From Syncephalis plumigaleata (lineage: Eukaryota > Zoopagomycota > Zoopagomycetes > Zoopagales > Piptocephalidaceae), in the NCBI GenBank assembly GCA_025201365.1, contig JAIXMF010000010.1, positions 62,001 to 126,000 on the forward strand: 64,000 nucleotides of DNA, given 5' to 3'. The notes under the pieces are model-generated. The model was given only the letters and a program-made list of their open reading frames with translations, had not been told where the DNA came from and made no database searches. This document shows positions 45,701-60,751 of this stretch, piece after piece. Numbering within the stretch: the first letter of the stretch is position 1; each line of letters starts with the position of its first letter. Position numbers and translations under genes: made by a program.

Positions 45701-46729
45701 TTAAGGTGATGGCAATGAATCAATAGCATGAGCTGCATCCGTATGCTTAATCAACTCGCCTCGTGCTGCGTGTAGACCTTTATACGCATTCTTAATGGTT
45801 ACCTCGGATACACCGGCCACCACGGCTATTTCCTTGGCGGGACGTGGTACACCATAGAGACTGGCCACCATATAGATGCAAGCGGCTGCAATGGATACCG
45901 GACTTTTACCCGCTAGTGTACCAAGATCCTTGGCACGTTCACCGACCGCTTTGGCCGCTTTCTTAACCTCTGGTGGCAGACTGAGATACGAGCAGAAGCG
46001 TAGCATTAGATCGCCACCCGCCATATCCTGCGATAGCATGGCAGTGTCCAATTCCCGTGCCAATGCTTTGAAGCAGCGTCCGATCTCCTTCTTGGGTACC
46101 TTGGTTAATGCGCATATTTCTTTGAAGGTACGCGTGACACCCTCTTGTCGACAAGCGATGAAGATACACGCGGCGATAAGTGCGTCGTTGCTCTTGCCAC
46201 GTAGCAGTTTACGCTCGTCCACCTGCTTGTACAAATGCTTCGCGGCATCACCGATAAGACGTGGCAGACCGATGGCGTCACACATCGCGGAGATCTCCTT
46301 GTAGGTTTGCACCAAGTGACGCTCCCCTTTAACGGCCGACGCACGACCATGTGTCTTGCTGAGATGGCGTGATGCGCCACTACCTCCGTCTAGTTTCGAG
46401 ATGATCGTGTCGAGTTGCGTGCCATTAAGTAATGGATTAGCACTGCCACCCACACGAGATGGATCCTCATCTTCATTGCTGAAGGTACGCCATTCAGAAC
46501 GCGTGTCTACAATACGATCACCGAGAACGAGTCCACAGTCGCCGCATACTAAATCACCCTCGGCGAAACACTCGACGATATTCGGTGGATCGCGTCGACA
46601 ATCACGACAGATTAACCTGATGTTTAGATCGGGCATAGCAGGTCCAGCGGGTGGTGCACCAGTTCCATTGGCCATCTTATTCTGAGCTACTGCCGCATTG
46701 GCCCCGGTTGCTCCATTGCGATAAGCCAT
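45701..46729 (-). CDS. SUA7: Transcription initiation factor IIB (TFIIB)
   Basis: A single intact exon of 342 codons from the ATG at 46729. TFIIB bridges TBP-bound promoters and RNA polymerase II and sets the start site. An Ala/Gly-rich leader of about 35 residues precedes the zinc ribbon (CRDCRRDPPNIVECFAEGDL then CGDCGLVLGDR, about 41-68). The B-reader region follows (RSEWRTFSNEDEDPSRVG), then two cyclin folds: the first includes HGRASAVKGERHLVQTYKEI and the REGVTRTFKEIC-like RQEGVTRTFKEIC, the second includes SPVSIAAACIYMVASLYG and SEVTIKNAYKGLH. Length is normal. The absence of introns contrasts with its neighbours. Confidence 0.97.
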   Translation of the reverse strand: MAYRNGATGANAAVAQNKMANGTGAPPAGPAMPDLNIRLICRDCRRDPPNIVECFAEGDLVCGDCGLVLGDRIVDTRSEWRTFSNEDEDPSRVGGSANPLLNGTQLDTIISKLDGGSGASRHLSKTHGRASAVKGERHLVQTYKEISAMCDAIGLPRLIGDAAKHLYKQVDERKLLRGKSNDALIAACIFIACRQEGVTRTFKEICALTKVPKKEIGRCFKALARELDTAMLSQDMAGGDLMLRFCSYLSLPPEVKKAAKAVGERAKDLGTLAGKSPVSIAAACIYMVASLYGVPRPAKEIAVVAGVSEVTIKNAYKGLHAARGELIKHTDAAHAIDSLPSP

Positions 46730-47789
46730 GATCTGTTATGTCGTTGAACGCCGTACACGTTAAAGCAATATCTGTGTAGACAAAATGGAAAAGATAACAA
46801 AACAAATCGATGATTATTACGCTTATTCCATGACATTAACTAGTAATAATGACGATAATAACAAACATTCTTCTATTGATTGTAATGCATATGTATGTAT
46901 ATATACTATATGCATATATAATTGTTAAGAAAGAGGAAGGGAAAGAAATGCATTCGTAGAACATATCAAATTGAATAGGTCAAGCCTATCTCATCTCAGA
47001 ACATCCAACTATCAAGCTAATGCAATACAGAAACAACATAATTATCGTACAACAACAAAGCAGGCGTGTTACATCATATATTAAGGTATTTGAATAGACT
47101 ATCATATAAAAGAGACTACAATATTACCTGATGTATATGTGTATATGTGATGCAAGGTAGATAACAATATGGATAAATCCACCAAGTTATCTGAACGTAT
47201 TTCAATCGTATATATCTTTCTCTCTCTCTGTGTGTGTGTGCCTAACTATTTCCTCCTAGTGTAGATCAAGTCCAACGAATAGATGATGGTCACGTCGTAC
47301 GTTTAATCAAGTAGTACCAGTTTAAATATAATAGTAGGATGATGATAATAAAATGAGAAATCGCACGTATACGAGAAGATCAAGGAGAGAACTCTGTTAC
47401 GGTCAACACACGTTGCACGTAGTGCACTTGTCCTCTTACACGACTAGTGTAAGGATAGATGAAAGAAATGAAATACGAGATACGATCGAGTTTATGCAGA
47501 CGCGGTAGATGAAGAAGATGAAAAAAGGAATGAAGTGATGAGTTGTTTATGATGAAGGACAAGGGAAAAAAGAGAAAAAGAAAGAAGACAGAATGTGGAA
47601 AAAGCCTGTACATTAATAATATGCAACTCTCGTGACACTCACTCGTATATGAATGACACTGATATGATGAAATATACACTTTTCTATACGAGTAAATGAA
47701 TTTTAATAAGATATAATCAACTGTATTGCATACGCATAATTCATTTTATACTATGGAATGAATATGCCTCGCTAATATAGTAAGTAAAT
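46730..47789. other. Intergenic, TFIIB promoter and ferredoxin 3' side
   Basis: 1060 bp of AT-rich sequence with TATATA runs (about 46898-46920), a CTCTCTCTGTGTGTGTGTG run (about 47222-47241) and a purine-rich stretch 47500-47600. The minus-strand open frame 47380-47679 is low-complexity with no homologous features, so I do not call it. Confidence 0.55.
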
Positions 47790-48785
<996 letters not shown>

Positions 48786-49418
48786 GGATATAATACTGCT
48801 AGTAGTAACAAGCGATACAATATCAGTCGTAGTTATTATAAAAAAAGAAAAACTAAGCGATGATGAATCTCAACGAGTTGACATTATCTGATTTTATCCA
48901 TAGTCAGATTATGACTAACAGCTCTCTTAATTTTCACATCTATTTATTCATCATATCACGTATATTATCACAGTACTAATTACTCATTATAGATCTATTG
49001 TATATGCTCTTTATTACATGTTATTCAATATTGATATTAACTGGCTATAAAGTAGTATCAATGATAGGATAGGCTATGTGCATAATAATAGTAACAAGTG
49101 AATGAATGTACCCAAGAAATGACAGTTTTAATATTATATGTTAATGAAAATACCGCAGATTAACAGTTTTGCCGACTACTTCCGATCTAGCCGTCCATGT
49201 GTTAATAGCGACTATGCCAATCCTACGCTAATTGTGATGGTGTCGAGGTGCCTTCTTCGCGTGTTGTCGGAAAACACGGGCTAACACGCCTATTACTACT
49301 GTCAAGTCGTACGCCACACACTACACGGACAACACTCGTCATCTGGTTCCTCCGGCTTTTCTTTCTTTTCCTCTATTCCTTGTTGCTTTTCGCTTTCCGA
49401 ATTACACGCTGTCCGTCA
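48786..49418. promoter_or_regulatory. Shared divergent promoter, ferredoxin / ATP synthase gamma
   Basis: 633 bp between starts of two nuclear genes for mitochondrial proteins. The right third is pyrimidine-rich (CTTTTCTTTCTTTTCC near 49355) just ahead of the ATP gamma start. No coding signal seen. Confidence 0.45.
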
Positions 49419-50929
49419 TGTTTGCTCTTCGTACTGCCGTTGCCAAACAGGCATTCCAGTAAGTGTGGTGCAGTAATATAGAACGGATCTTGTAATATCA
49501 CACGCGTATCAGCAGTAATCTACACGTAGTCAACAACGAGTGTTATGATTGATCAATCGCGTGTCTTAGCTAGATTATTGTTCATGCTATTGGATTCTAT
49601 CATAGTATGCATAAAATCAGTTGTATCTGCGTTGTTTATGGATGGAATGCTTCTTTTCTATCATATACTAATACATATCGTTATTATTATTATTATGTGT
49701 AGGCCAGCCACTACTCTAGTGCAGGCGCGTAATATGGCTACCCTACGTGAAAGTAAGTTTACATAGCATTGTTGTTAGATACATCAAACGAGTCTATACT
49801 ACAATGATGCTAACGTGTATATCCATTGATGATCAACAGTTCAATTGCGACTTAAATCCGTATCAAACATTGCCAAGATCACCAAGTCGATGAAAATGAT
49901 TGCTGCCACTAAACTAACTCGTGCTCAAAAGAACATGGAAATTGCTCGCAAGTATGGTTTGGCTGCCTCCAGTATGTATCTACGTGTTTATCGATATATA
50001 TATATATATGTACTAATTAATCACAATGAATGTATCTAGGCTTATTTGAGAAGGCCGAAACGGTTGCACCTGAAAGTGCTAAATCCGTTCTCATTACCGT
50101 ATCTTCCGATCGTGGTCTATGCGGCGGTATCCACAGCAGTGTCTCCAAGTACACTAAGCGTGCGGTCGATGCCTCACCCGAGTTAGAAGTCATTATCCTC
50201 GGTGATAAAGCAAAGGCTCAAGTATCGCGTAGTCACGGCAATGGCATTCAATTGAGTTTCAACCAGTTGGGTAAGGCATCGCCAACCTACGCCGAAGCCT
50301 GCGCCATTGTCGATACCATCCAAGCGGAGAACATTCAATTCGATCAAGCACGTATCGTTTACAATCATTTCCGTAGTGTCATCGCCTATGATCCAGTAGA
50401 GGCTCACGTCTACTCTGAGGAGATCTTTAAGAATTCCGGTAATGTCAATGACTATGCGATGAATGACCGATCATGATCACTTACCCTAGTCATGTCCTAT
50501 ATTGATTTTTATATATATATTTATATATATTTATATTATAGCCAAGTTCTCACAATATGAGATTGAAGACGATGTACTTGACAATCTATACGAGTACCAA
50601 TTCGCCAATACACTCTACTGGACCTTGACAGAAGGTCATGCTGCTGAAATGGCCGCCAAGCGTACAGCTATGGAGAATGCCACGAAGAATGCCGGTAAGT
50701 AACAGTGATTATGAGAATAGTAATAGTAGTAATGATGATGTATAACACTATTTATTTATTTATCTAGGTGAAATGATTGACCGTCTTACTCTTACCTATA
50801 ACCGTGGTCGTCAAGCTGTCATTACTAACGAGCTTAGTAAGTACTACTACTGTTGTTGTTATTATTTACGAATATTGATACTAACTATTGTATGCAGTCG
50901 ATATTATTACGGGTGCTTCTGCCTTGTAA
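49419..50929 (+). CDS. ATP3: F1 ATP synthase gamma subunit, seven exons
   Basis: Central rotor stalk of mitochondrial F1-ATPase. Exons 49419-49459, 49703-49752, 49840-49971, 50040-50438, 50542-50694, 50768-50836 and 50898-50929 sum to 876 nt, 291 aa, with all phases matching. The presequence is MFALRTAVAKQAFQPATT, followed by RNMATLREIQLRLKSVSNIA and ITKSMKMIAATKLTRAQ, the conserved N-terminal coiled-coil helix. SVLITVSSDRGLCGGIHSSV is the Rossmann-like core. The C-terminal helix carries the family signature in EMAAKRTAMENATKNAGEMI and ends NELVDIITGASAL, with IDIITGASAL as the exon-joined reading. Normal length, no defects. Confidence 0.96.
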
Positions 50930-51873
50930 ACCGCATGGCGGCACATTTACCTTATACTCGTCTACTCATCGTCCATTCTTTCAACTCCCCTTCGTGTCCT
51001 AATCATGGATACTATTACGCTAATAAGATTGGATAGTGTAAGGCTATCTTTCTAGTAACTCGATTGCTTGTTCAAATGAAATCAAATGTTGAAATGCACA
51101 ACATGTAACAATTATAATAATGACGATTGTATTGATATGACAGAATAGTGCCATCCAATCATGATGAATTCATTAGACCAAAATTGGATCATATGTCTTC
51201 AATTATGGTAACTGGTTTTCAACTGTTATAACAACAATCAAACACCTTGAACCCATGACATGTTGTAATCTTTTTTTCGTTTTCCTCATCTCTCTCACTC
51301 TCTCATTCTACTTACTGTTGCCCTGCCATTCTGCTTTACTCTCACTCTCACTCTCTCACTAGTGGTTTCTCAACATAAACAATTATTGAGTAAGTGATAC
51401 TATGACGTAGTTATCTTGTTTCTATCTGTTGTGTACGCCACTTGTATACACGCATATTATTAATTCTCCACTAGTAATAACATGTTTACGTTGTTGTCTA
51501 TTTGTTGTGTAACACCGATATGTACTCACACACACACACACACACATATGCATACATACACACAAACACACAATTTGTTGCTAACCACCATTGCTTATCA
51601 CACTCTGTTACGCTGCTGCTCTATCATGTCACCTCTACATTTCCTACACTTGTGCTATTACCTATTATCTATTTAACAGTCATACTCTACTAAACACTTG
51701 GTACTAATACACTGCGAGTACTAGGAAGAAACACTCACTCACTCATACTATTCTGTACTGATTTCCTCATTCTCTTTCTGTCATTGACACCTGTGTCTCT
51801 CGTTTGTTCTCTTTCTCTCTTTCTTTTTCTTTCTCTTTCTAGCTGATCGCTTTGTAGCATTGTAGTATTATCT
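50930..51873. other. Intergenic, ATP3 3' side and GDE1-like promoter
   Basis: 944 bp with CTCTCTCACTC runs (51290-51360), a (CA)n microsatellite (about 51529-51546) followed by further ACACAC, and a TTTCTCTTTCT run ending at 51840. Small open frames over the CA repeat are artefacts. Confidence 0.55.
51529..51546. repeat. (CA)n microsatellite
   Basis: About nine CA dinucleotides followed by an imperfect ATACACACAAACACACA tail. Confidence 0.85.
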
Positions 51874-54800
51874 ATGAAGTTTGGCAAAACGTTGATTAGG
51901 TCGCAAGTGCCAGAATGGTCAAGGTAATTCGTCGTAGTCACTTCTCTACCAACAGTATATGCAGATAGATGCAGATAGATGGATATAACTAATCGAACTT
52001 GCAATAGACATTACTTGCACTATAAAACGCTTAAACAACTGATTAAAGCAGCGAGCGAGACGATATCGAAAACGACAACACCAAAGATTCGTCGAGCTCA
52101 CTCGCCTTTACTCTCTAATAATCCATCCCGACAACGGCCTACTCTACATCGTAGTCATAGTAGTAATGCATTGTTTGGCAAGCATGGAGAAGGAGGACAG
52201 TCGTTCGAGTCGGCTGATGCCGCGGTTATCGCGTTTTTCTACGCGCTTGATCGTGAATTAGAACGAGTCAACGATTTCTTTCTTTATAAGCGTACGGAAT
52301 TGGAGCGACGTCTTGGTATTCTGCAGGATAAGGTGTTGCGCATGCGTGAAACCGGTCATGGTCGTCGTATCTCGCAGTCGAGCATCTATTACGGCGGGAG
52401 TAATCCCGATAATGCAAATGATGCTCAACAACGTATTAGTGGTCTATTCCTATCATTTGGCCAGAGTCCAACTAATACGAATAATGGCAATGTCAGTGGA
52501 TCGGAAGTATTAAGTGCCGGTGAAGGTGACGACGAGTTGGATAGCGAGCAAGCGGAAATAGACGAATCATTGATTGCCGCACTATTGGAGACGAAAGATC
52601 GTATTCAAAAGATGATGCGATTTGTCGAGTTGAATCTACGCGGGTTTGATAAGATTCTTAAAAAGTAGGTGTCTATTTCAGCACATAACATACAATAGCA
52701 TTATACTTAGATCAACGTAGATTTGATAAGAATCTTGATCGTCAAACCCGATCATTATACATGACCACTCGTGTAAGTATTGATGATGATGATGACATGA
52801 TGATCATGATGCTAATATGTTATTGGATTAGGTCAAGCAATTGCCGTTTGCCTCCAGTATGGATTTCCGTAGTATGCTGATTATGGTGGATCGTCTACTG
52901 CATACCGTAGAGTATCGAGTAGCTCAGCGGGATGTAGCCACTCGACAACGACATCAACGTATGGAGATGAAACTAATCGAAGAATCGACTCGTCCCACAA
53001 CATCAACCGCCATAATTACGAGTGTACCATCAATGGGTGCTAGAAGTAGACGGCACGACGTGCAGCGAATCTATCAACCGAAGAGTATGATAGATTGTTG
53101 CAAGCGGTTGATGCAGATGATGTGGATACGCTACGCGACCTATTGACCAAGACTAAAACGCAAATTGAAAAGGAGAAATCGGCCGAGAATACAGAACGAG
53201 TTTTCTACAAAGTAAGCAGCATAGGATTAATCTAGTCTTCTACACGCGTTAACGGCATTGCTAACATTATTCTCGCACCATTAGATCACTACCTCGTTGT
53301 TAACACAGGCCTGTCATGGTACTAATACAAAGTGTATTGGTTTACTAATTGATCTAGGAGCTGGTGCATTGGCCAAGGATGATGTCAATGAACGCACGCT
53401 ACTTCATAAGCTTGCACTTCATGGTGGTCGATTGCCGGAGAATCCAATTGACGCGTCCACTCGTCGTATTACATCGAACGGTGCAGCAGGTGCCGCCTAC
53501 TTTTTCCCATGTACTGCGCTGTCTAACCTCGTACCACACCGGGACATTCGTCCTCCGCTACACCATCTCCATTGCTCGGTGTTACCGCCACCGCAAATGC
53601 CGTTAGTGCTGGCACCTTGGATTTAGCAGCAGTCAATGATGATCCTACACTGATTGAACTGGTACTAGAACGACTGCCGCCTCGTTCATTACAGACGCGC
53701 CCGATATATTTGGACGTCGTCCATTACACTATGCCGCACTTAACGGATTGCCCGTATAGCCAGCGCGCTAATTCACGACTTGCACCGACGTCACACGGAA
53801 GGCGGCACACGTATTATCGATCTTAGTGCCGATGCATGGTGCGACAACGAAGGCTACACGCCACTCTTCTACGCGGTACTACGAGGACACGCGGAAACCG
53901 TACGTGTACTCATCGATGAAGGCGGCATGACCAATGTCGATGTACTTGTGGATGAACCAGGATATAATACACCTAATTTAAATGATAAAACGACAATGAC
54001 GACGACTGTCGAGTCATTACCGGTGGCATCGGCGGCAGCAGCCACGGCAGGCGTGAGTGGATCGCCCATTGCGCAGTATAATCAGCATTATGCGCATACA
54101 CCACTTATCTTGGCCGCTCGTCTAGGCTATACGGATGTGGTACGCGTCCTAGTGGAACGAGGAGCCAATGTCAACTTTTGCGACGGTGATAACGAGACAT
54201 CTTTACACCAGGCTGCTCGATATGGTTTCACGCAATGTGCCAGTATTCTGCTGAAATCTTACGAACTAGTATCGACATCATCGACCACACGTAAGCCTAC
54301 ACCTATCAAGTTGGATATAGGTGAAAACTATAACAATTGGACACCGTTATTTGTCGCTGGTAAGTGAATACTAGTCTTGCTTAAGGTTAACTAATGCATA
54401 TACTTATACATACGTATATTGAATATAGCGGTGGAAGGGCATGAAGGTATGGTGCAATTGCTACTTGATGCCGGTGCCGATGCCACTCTAGTGGACAATT
54501 CAGGCTGGACATGCTATGAACACGCCGTCTTTAGGGGCTACTTCAAGATTGCGCATCATTTACGCTTATTCGCACCGCCATTAATCGAGGCGCCACTGCC
54601 ATCCCAGCAAATAGTGAGGTGTCGACGCCTCAATTGAGGCAAGATGGCGGGATAGCCTCACCCGATATCGACGGCACTATCGAGTCGCCCAGCGATGAAG
54701 CAGCCGTAGGACGAGCATATGGACATCAATTCTTGATTGATCAATGTGAACTAGTGATCACACTCGGTTCTAGTGATATTCGACGAGTCATTGAACCGGT

Positions 54801-56672
54801 GATACTGGAGAACACCCTCATACCGCTTACTTCAATGATGCCTGGCACGAGTGTGTCATTGGTGGTGCAAGCGTTGAATGCGATAGGAGAACCGGCTATA
54901 CTGGATCTACCACTACGCGAGGAAGGACTTGAACCGATTATATTTAGATGTTCAGCCGATGCTGATCATGTTCAGGTGCAATTCGATATTGTGCCGACTT
55001 ATCGAGCGAGTGAAGAAATAATTGGACGTGCCACCGCACTCGTATCGTGTCAAGCGGCTACCGATTACAATCTAGTCGACAATAAGAGCTGGCAGAGTTA
55101 CACGGTACCAATCATCGGTGCTCAACGATTGGACATGCTCGGTAAAGTTCAATTCGAAACGATGCTCGTACGCCCGTTCAAACATGCCAATATGCATATT
55201 AATGCGCGTAACACCTATTGGAAATCAATCTCCACCAAGGTAATTACAATAACAATGCTAATACGAATTACCTTACCATGATATTGATACTGATGTATGT
55301 GCATTACTAGGTGATTGGACATCGTGGAGCAGGAGCAAATCAGGCGGTAACCGGTCCAGCTAGTCTACAAATTGGCGAGAATACTGTATTATCATTTATT
55401 ACAGCGGCATCACTGGGAGCAGAATACATTGAATTTGGTAAGTATCTCATTAGTATACATTGTAGGATAGATGGCTAACTTGCTTTTTTTACAAATAGAT
55501 GTCCAATTAACTAGAGATCTAATTCCTGTCATCTATCATGACTGGACGGTAACCGAGACCGGTCTTGATATTCCAGTAGGAAAGTGTACACTTAAGCAGT
55601 TCTTAAACATTCGACCACGTACCTCGCCACCATCAAGTATTCGAAATAGGAGTGAACAACGTACATTTACTACTAATGCAACTGCGACTACTGCGAATAG
55701 CAGCGGCAGTAATAGCAGTAGTGGTAATAATAGTGACACCAATATTGCTATTAGTCATTCAACATCAGCTTTAATTGATCGGTATCGTCTACTTTATCGG
55801 AATCAGCCGTTGCTAGTCATAATAATAGAAATAATACTAGCAATGATAGCAATCCAATGAGCTCACAACTGGCTCGTATGGAACGATCAATGAGCTTAAC
55901 AGAAATCCGTAGGGCCAATCAGAAAGCCAAGGAAGCCGAGCATCGTCGTATGATGGCTAAATCACCACCAAGTGGCAAGATAAAGGGTAATAGTTTCGGT
56001 ACGATCCAAGCACCATTTGCCACGCTACAGGAAGCATTAACGGTAATCTACATTTCTATATCTATATATATGCATTATACATACTAATCATGTCGTTTAT
56101 TAATTAGCAAGTACCAAAGGGAACGGGATTCAACATTGAAGTCAAGTATCCCATGCTCGATGAAGCTGAACCCGACCGACTACGCCCCATTGACTTGAAC
56201 ATCTTTGTCGATCGAGTACTTGATTGCGTTTACACGCACGCTGGTGATCGTAACATCTTGTTCTCATCGTTCCATCCGGATATCTGCCGGTTACTCTCGC
56301 GTAAACAGCCCAACTTTCCGGTATTCTTTCTAACTGACGCGGGCGTAGAACCGATGGCCGATTATCGTTGTATCAGCGTGCAACACGCGGTACGATTTGC
56401 CAAATCAGCCGATCTACTAGGCATTGTTACCATCTCTGATCCGGTAGTTGATGCACCTCGACTTGTACGAGCAATTAAAGAAACAGGACTACTACTATTC
56501 ACGTATGGCAAGCGTAATAATGACGTGTCAGCCGTACGTATTCAACGACAATATGGTGTAGATGCTGTCATCGTGGTAAGTAATAGCAAATGATAATAAT
56601 ATATAGATACTAATGATTTGATTGATATTACAGGATAAAGTAATGCTTATTCGTAAAGGATTGCAGAATTGA
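51874..56672 (+). CDS. GDE1: SPX-ankyrin-GDPD protein (Gde1/Pho81 type)
   Basis: Ten exons: 51874-51923, 52008-52664, 52721-52772, 52832-53211, 53285-54359, 54429-55239, 55311-55437, 55499-56042, 56108-56575 and 56634-56672. It starts with a classic SPX domain (MKFGKTLIRSQVPEWSRHYL, then the YKTLKQLIK helix and a KILKKFDKNLD-type core), which senses inositol pyrophosphates. Ankyrin repeats follow (GRRPLHYAALNGL, EGYTPLFYAVLRGHAETVRV, TPLILAARLGYTDVVRVL, TSLHQAARYGFTQCASIL, WTPLFVAVEGHEGMVQLL). A linker leads to the GDPD domain (VIGHRGAGANQ, ENTVLSFITAASLGAEYIEF, DVQLTRDLIPVIYHDW, GFNIEVKYP), with its metal and catalytic residues present. Six single bases appear to be missing (near 53060, 53525, 53685, 53746, 54605 and 55815); with them the protein is 1402 aa. 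Known roles of the family: glycerophosphodiester hydrolysis (Gde1) or PHO-pathway control (Pho81). The intact HRG...E..D motifs favour the enzyme. Confidence 0.9.
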
Positions 56673-56938
56673 ATGCTATCGTCTATAATATAATAAAGAA
56701 AGAAGGAAGGAAGGAAGGAAGGAAGGAAGAAGAATAGTAAAAGTGTAGACTAATTGTTCTGGTTTCCCTTGCACAATAATGGTCAATGCTAGGAATGCTA
56801 GTCTATTCGTAATTCATTCATGTACAACTAGTAGCTATTCGACGATAGGTGCTTTACCGGTCGAGTATGCATTCAATGACTAGAGTGCAGGTTCTACTTG
56901 TATACGTATAGACACATGTGCGCACGTATGTACTTGTG

Positions 56939-56940
<2 letters not shown>

Positions 56941-56968
<28 letters not shown>
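56941..56968. repeat. (CTGT)n microsatellite
   Basis: About seven tandem TCTG units in a gene-poor region. Confidence 0.85.
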
Positions 56969-56973
<5 letters not shown>

Positions 56974-59512
56974 GTATGTATGTAGCCATTCATTCATGCA
57001 TATCTACATGCAAGTGATTCTGCAAAGAGCGGAACGCTGCAGCACCACGTTGTTATACCGCACACGAATCATGATCATGACTAGACATGAATGCTCGTTC
57101 TATTGGTTAATATTGCTTGTGACGCACCCATATACAATGAACAATATGATGTGAGTGATATGATGTGAGCGAGTGAATGTGTATAGAGGGCTCGGCAATA
57201 ATGATACCAGCATGATGCATCCATAGCGCATTATTAAATGGCGCACTGTTAGCATGAAATACCAAAAGCATCACCTCGCCAACTAGTCAGTTGTTATTTC
57301 TTACTGTTGTTTTTTACTTCTCTCTTCTCTTCTCTCTTCTCTCTTCTTTCTATATTGTGTAGTTTAAGTATATTATTTATTGACTAGCTGGTGAACCACG
57401 CTCTCTTCTTTATTTATTTATTTCTATTGATAAGCAGTGGTTCTGACGTTGTACCGAGTATAGTGTAGCAATAGTATTGTGTGAGTGAGTGAGTGAGTGA
57501 GATACACCTTTTGTATACTAGTATAGTTCAAGTAATGGTTATCTACTTTACTCATATCCCATCAACTACCCACCGTCTCTAATCATTCTCAGTAGTGAAT
57601 ATCACTACTACTACTCCTGCCATTATTATTGTTGTTGTTCTGCTTATACGTTAAACGGAGAAGAACTAGTCCATTTCTTGAACTAATCAATCGATTATTC
57701 ACAAGTAAGTATCCTCGTAGCATCCAGCGTATATTTCCATGTATCAATGAGCAATGATGGCACACTCCACTTTTATCTTGTTCCCTTTCCTATTCCTTTC
57801 TTTTCTATTCTTTTAAGCAATAACCGTCATAGTACTGGTTGTCTGCAGTCTATGGTCGCACAGCATTTAACCTACTACATGACGGAATTCTCCGCTCCAA
57901 TGGTTGAATAGAGTAGAGTGGGATAGAATAGAAATGTCTATGACAATGATAGATTATCTCGTAGTAGATTGCTACTATGATATACACGCTACTCCATTGA
58001 TGAGTACTAGAGTGGCACATGTGTGCGTGTGTATGAAAGAAGCGAGAAAGGGAAAGTCATTTGATTGATTAATACATGATTAATGCCGAATACTACTAGT
58101 AAGTAGTACCAACAGAGTAGAATGGGATAAGATAGAAATAGATAAATAGATAAATAGAAAGATAGATAGATAGGCATGTGAAACAATATTCATATGATGA
58201 TGACAGTGATGATGATATGCATCTTGATACTATGTAGGTGCTTGCCCAGTCACAAATCAGCAATATTATAAGCATTGCCTTCTCTCTATCTCCATGTTTA
58301 TATGACAATGTCTATAATGTCGTCATCGTATAGGCATCGATCCTCAGGTGGCCCTGTCTCTTCGAGTCAGGTGGTCAGCCAGTCGCCTTTCTCGTAGTAA
58401 CAGTAGCAATAGTAACAGTAGCAATAATAGCGTACACATTCTATCCATTGTTGTAAATAGAGCACATTACTCTCTTTCTTCTTACGCTACTTCTTTATCA
58501 ATCCATTTGTAGCATTGTAGTGTATATGAGCGTGTATTCTCTCTCTCTCTCTTTCTTTCTCTCTTTCTTTTGGATACGTCTTTCATAAGGCATTTGTTGT
58601 ATATTGATTAACAACTATCAATCTCCCATTTCTTGTTTTTACTTGCTCGTTGCTGTTAGTCTATCTGATAGGTAACAGCTCCTTTCTTTACGATAGCTGT
58701 TTCGCTTCTTGTATCCATTCTCTCTATCTCTCTCTTGTTTCTTTCTCGATTTATTCCAACACTTCCTTGTTCATACAGTCTAGTCAGCTGGATTCTTACT
58801 GTTTCAAGCGACGAGCACAAGAGTATTCCATGCTGGTTCTGTAGTACTCTTCTCTCTTTCCTCTCTCCCTGGTTTCAGTATTGTTTCTTTGCATTACTAT
58901 ACTCTTCTCATAAGCACCACATTCGCTACGGTTTATTCATTACCACACGTGTGTATATTTGTTTATTTGTGTCTGTGTGTCTGTGTGATATATATCCACT
59001 ATATCAATTTGGTGTCTGTGTGGTGTATTTCACTATCCTCTCTATTCACCGCTATACAGGCTTATTCATTTTCTATCGTCATTCGGTTGGATTGAACCTC
59101 CTTTCCAACTCTTCCATTCTGTCATAACTCCGACTGTATCCACACGATTATCACACTTACTTCTACTCCTACCGCTGTACCTGTTCTCCGTCTCTTACTT
59201 TATTCTCCGTCCTTTACCATTCAACTACAACTACCACATACACACGCCTCTGTTCTATTAACAAGTTTTCTCCGTTCCTAGCACTTATTACTACTACTAT
59301 TACTATTACTACTATTATTACCACTATTATCTCTGACCTTTACTTATTCAAAAGAGTGAGGGTCAAACATTAGTATCGACTTCATACTCTAGTTTGTTCC
59401 TATTTACCTATCTATCTATCTATCTAGTTATCTCTCTCTCTAACTCTCTATCGCTTTCTCTCACCTTTTCTTTCTGTGTGAGTGCGTGTGCGAGAGTGTG
59501 GCCAATATCATA

Positions 59513-59536
59513 CGTTTGTGTGTGTGTGTGTGTGTG
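59513..59536. repeat. (TG)n microsatellite
   Basis: About ten TG dinucleotides inside the pyrimidine-rich upstream region of the kinase gene. Confidence 0.85.
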
Positions 59537-60751
59537 GTAAACTCTTCTTTTTTTTCCATACCACATCTCATCCATTCTACTTATCCACACACTAGTCTTG
59601 TTCTTCTTTCTCCTCCTCCTCCACCTTCTTCTTCTCCTTCCGCTACTCTTTATTCTCACCGAACTACTTTACTCTCCACGCTTACTCCTCTTTCCTGCCT
59701 TCATTGCTCATTTATCTATCGGCACTATCTCAATTATCACTCGTCTGCAACGGGTGTGCCCTTTTGTTGCCGCTGTTGCTTCATTGAGTGTGTGCGTGTG
59801 TATACGTGCGTATATACGTTTGTGCGTATTGTGTGTTTTCCCTATTCTTATTGACCTGACCGTCTGTGTGTATCTGTGTGTGCGTTTTCTCCACTCATAG
59901 CTTACGTTTATTGGTAGCGACGATCGTTCATCTGCAGCCACAAGGTGGGTTATACGTATATCCTGTTTACGCACTGAGTATATAGATAGTCCAAGTATAT
60001 GCATGTATGCATGCATATATGTATACATAGTGATGTAAAGGAGTAGTAAAGCATATGTAATCAGCAACTATTCAATATAAGGTTACTAATATAACTAGTA
60101 TTGATTGTCTAATGACTATGCTGCATCGCTCTCATATATCGCATAAACGTAGACATGGACAAAGCTATTTCATTGTATAAACGTATCAAAGAATGCAACT
60201 AATTCATTATTCTATTATTATTACTATAGGTCACTTGAAACAACATTTTCATTTATTATTTGCTATCTCTAGTATTCACGATAGTTATCACTGAGTGTGT
60301 GTATTTAGGCTACACCAGTTTGTAATTATCGTTGAGTAGTTGCCTTTTCTTCTTCATATTCATCATCATCTTCTTCATTATTTCTCTTTTTTGCTTTGTG
60401 GAATATTTTTAACCGACTACAACTGGTATCATTTTGTCGCTATCCGTTGTATTCCTTCAAGTCTATTCCTTGGCAGCTGTGCTGACGCTTTTTTCCATCT
60501 AATTTCATATTTCCATTGTTGTTTGTTTATTTGAGCGTGCAAGTTCAATTTATTGTATACACGCGGGGATTAAGGAGAGTGAGAACGAGAACGAGAGAAG
60601 ACACGAGGACATTCAGTACACAGTGCTTCCTTCCTTTCCTTCTTCCTTCCTTCCTTCCTATTCATCAATCGTCATTGATTCATTTGGTTTCTGTGTGGTT
60701 TGGCTTCTCTTACTCCTTTTGATATCGTCGCATATCACTACCACATTATCA

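Noticed and set aside
47380-47679. 99-codon minus-strand frame between TFIIB and ferredoxin
   Set aside because: Low-complexity Ser/Phe/Leu composition over a purine-rich stretch; no recognisable motif and no splice partners.
58650-60722. Several 60-130 codon plus-strand frames upstream of PKA
   Set aside because: All lie in a pyrimidine-rich, microsatellite-rich interval and read as Ser/Leu/Tyr low complexity; overlapping frames are open equally.
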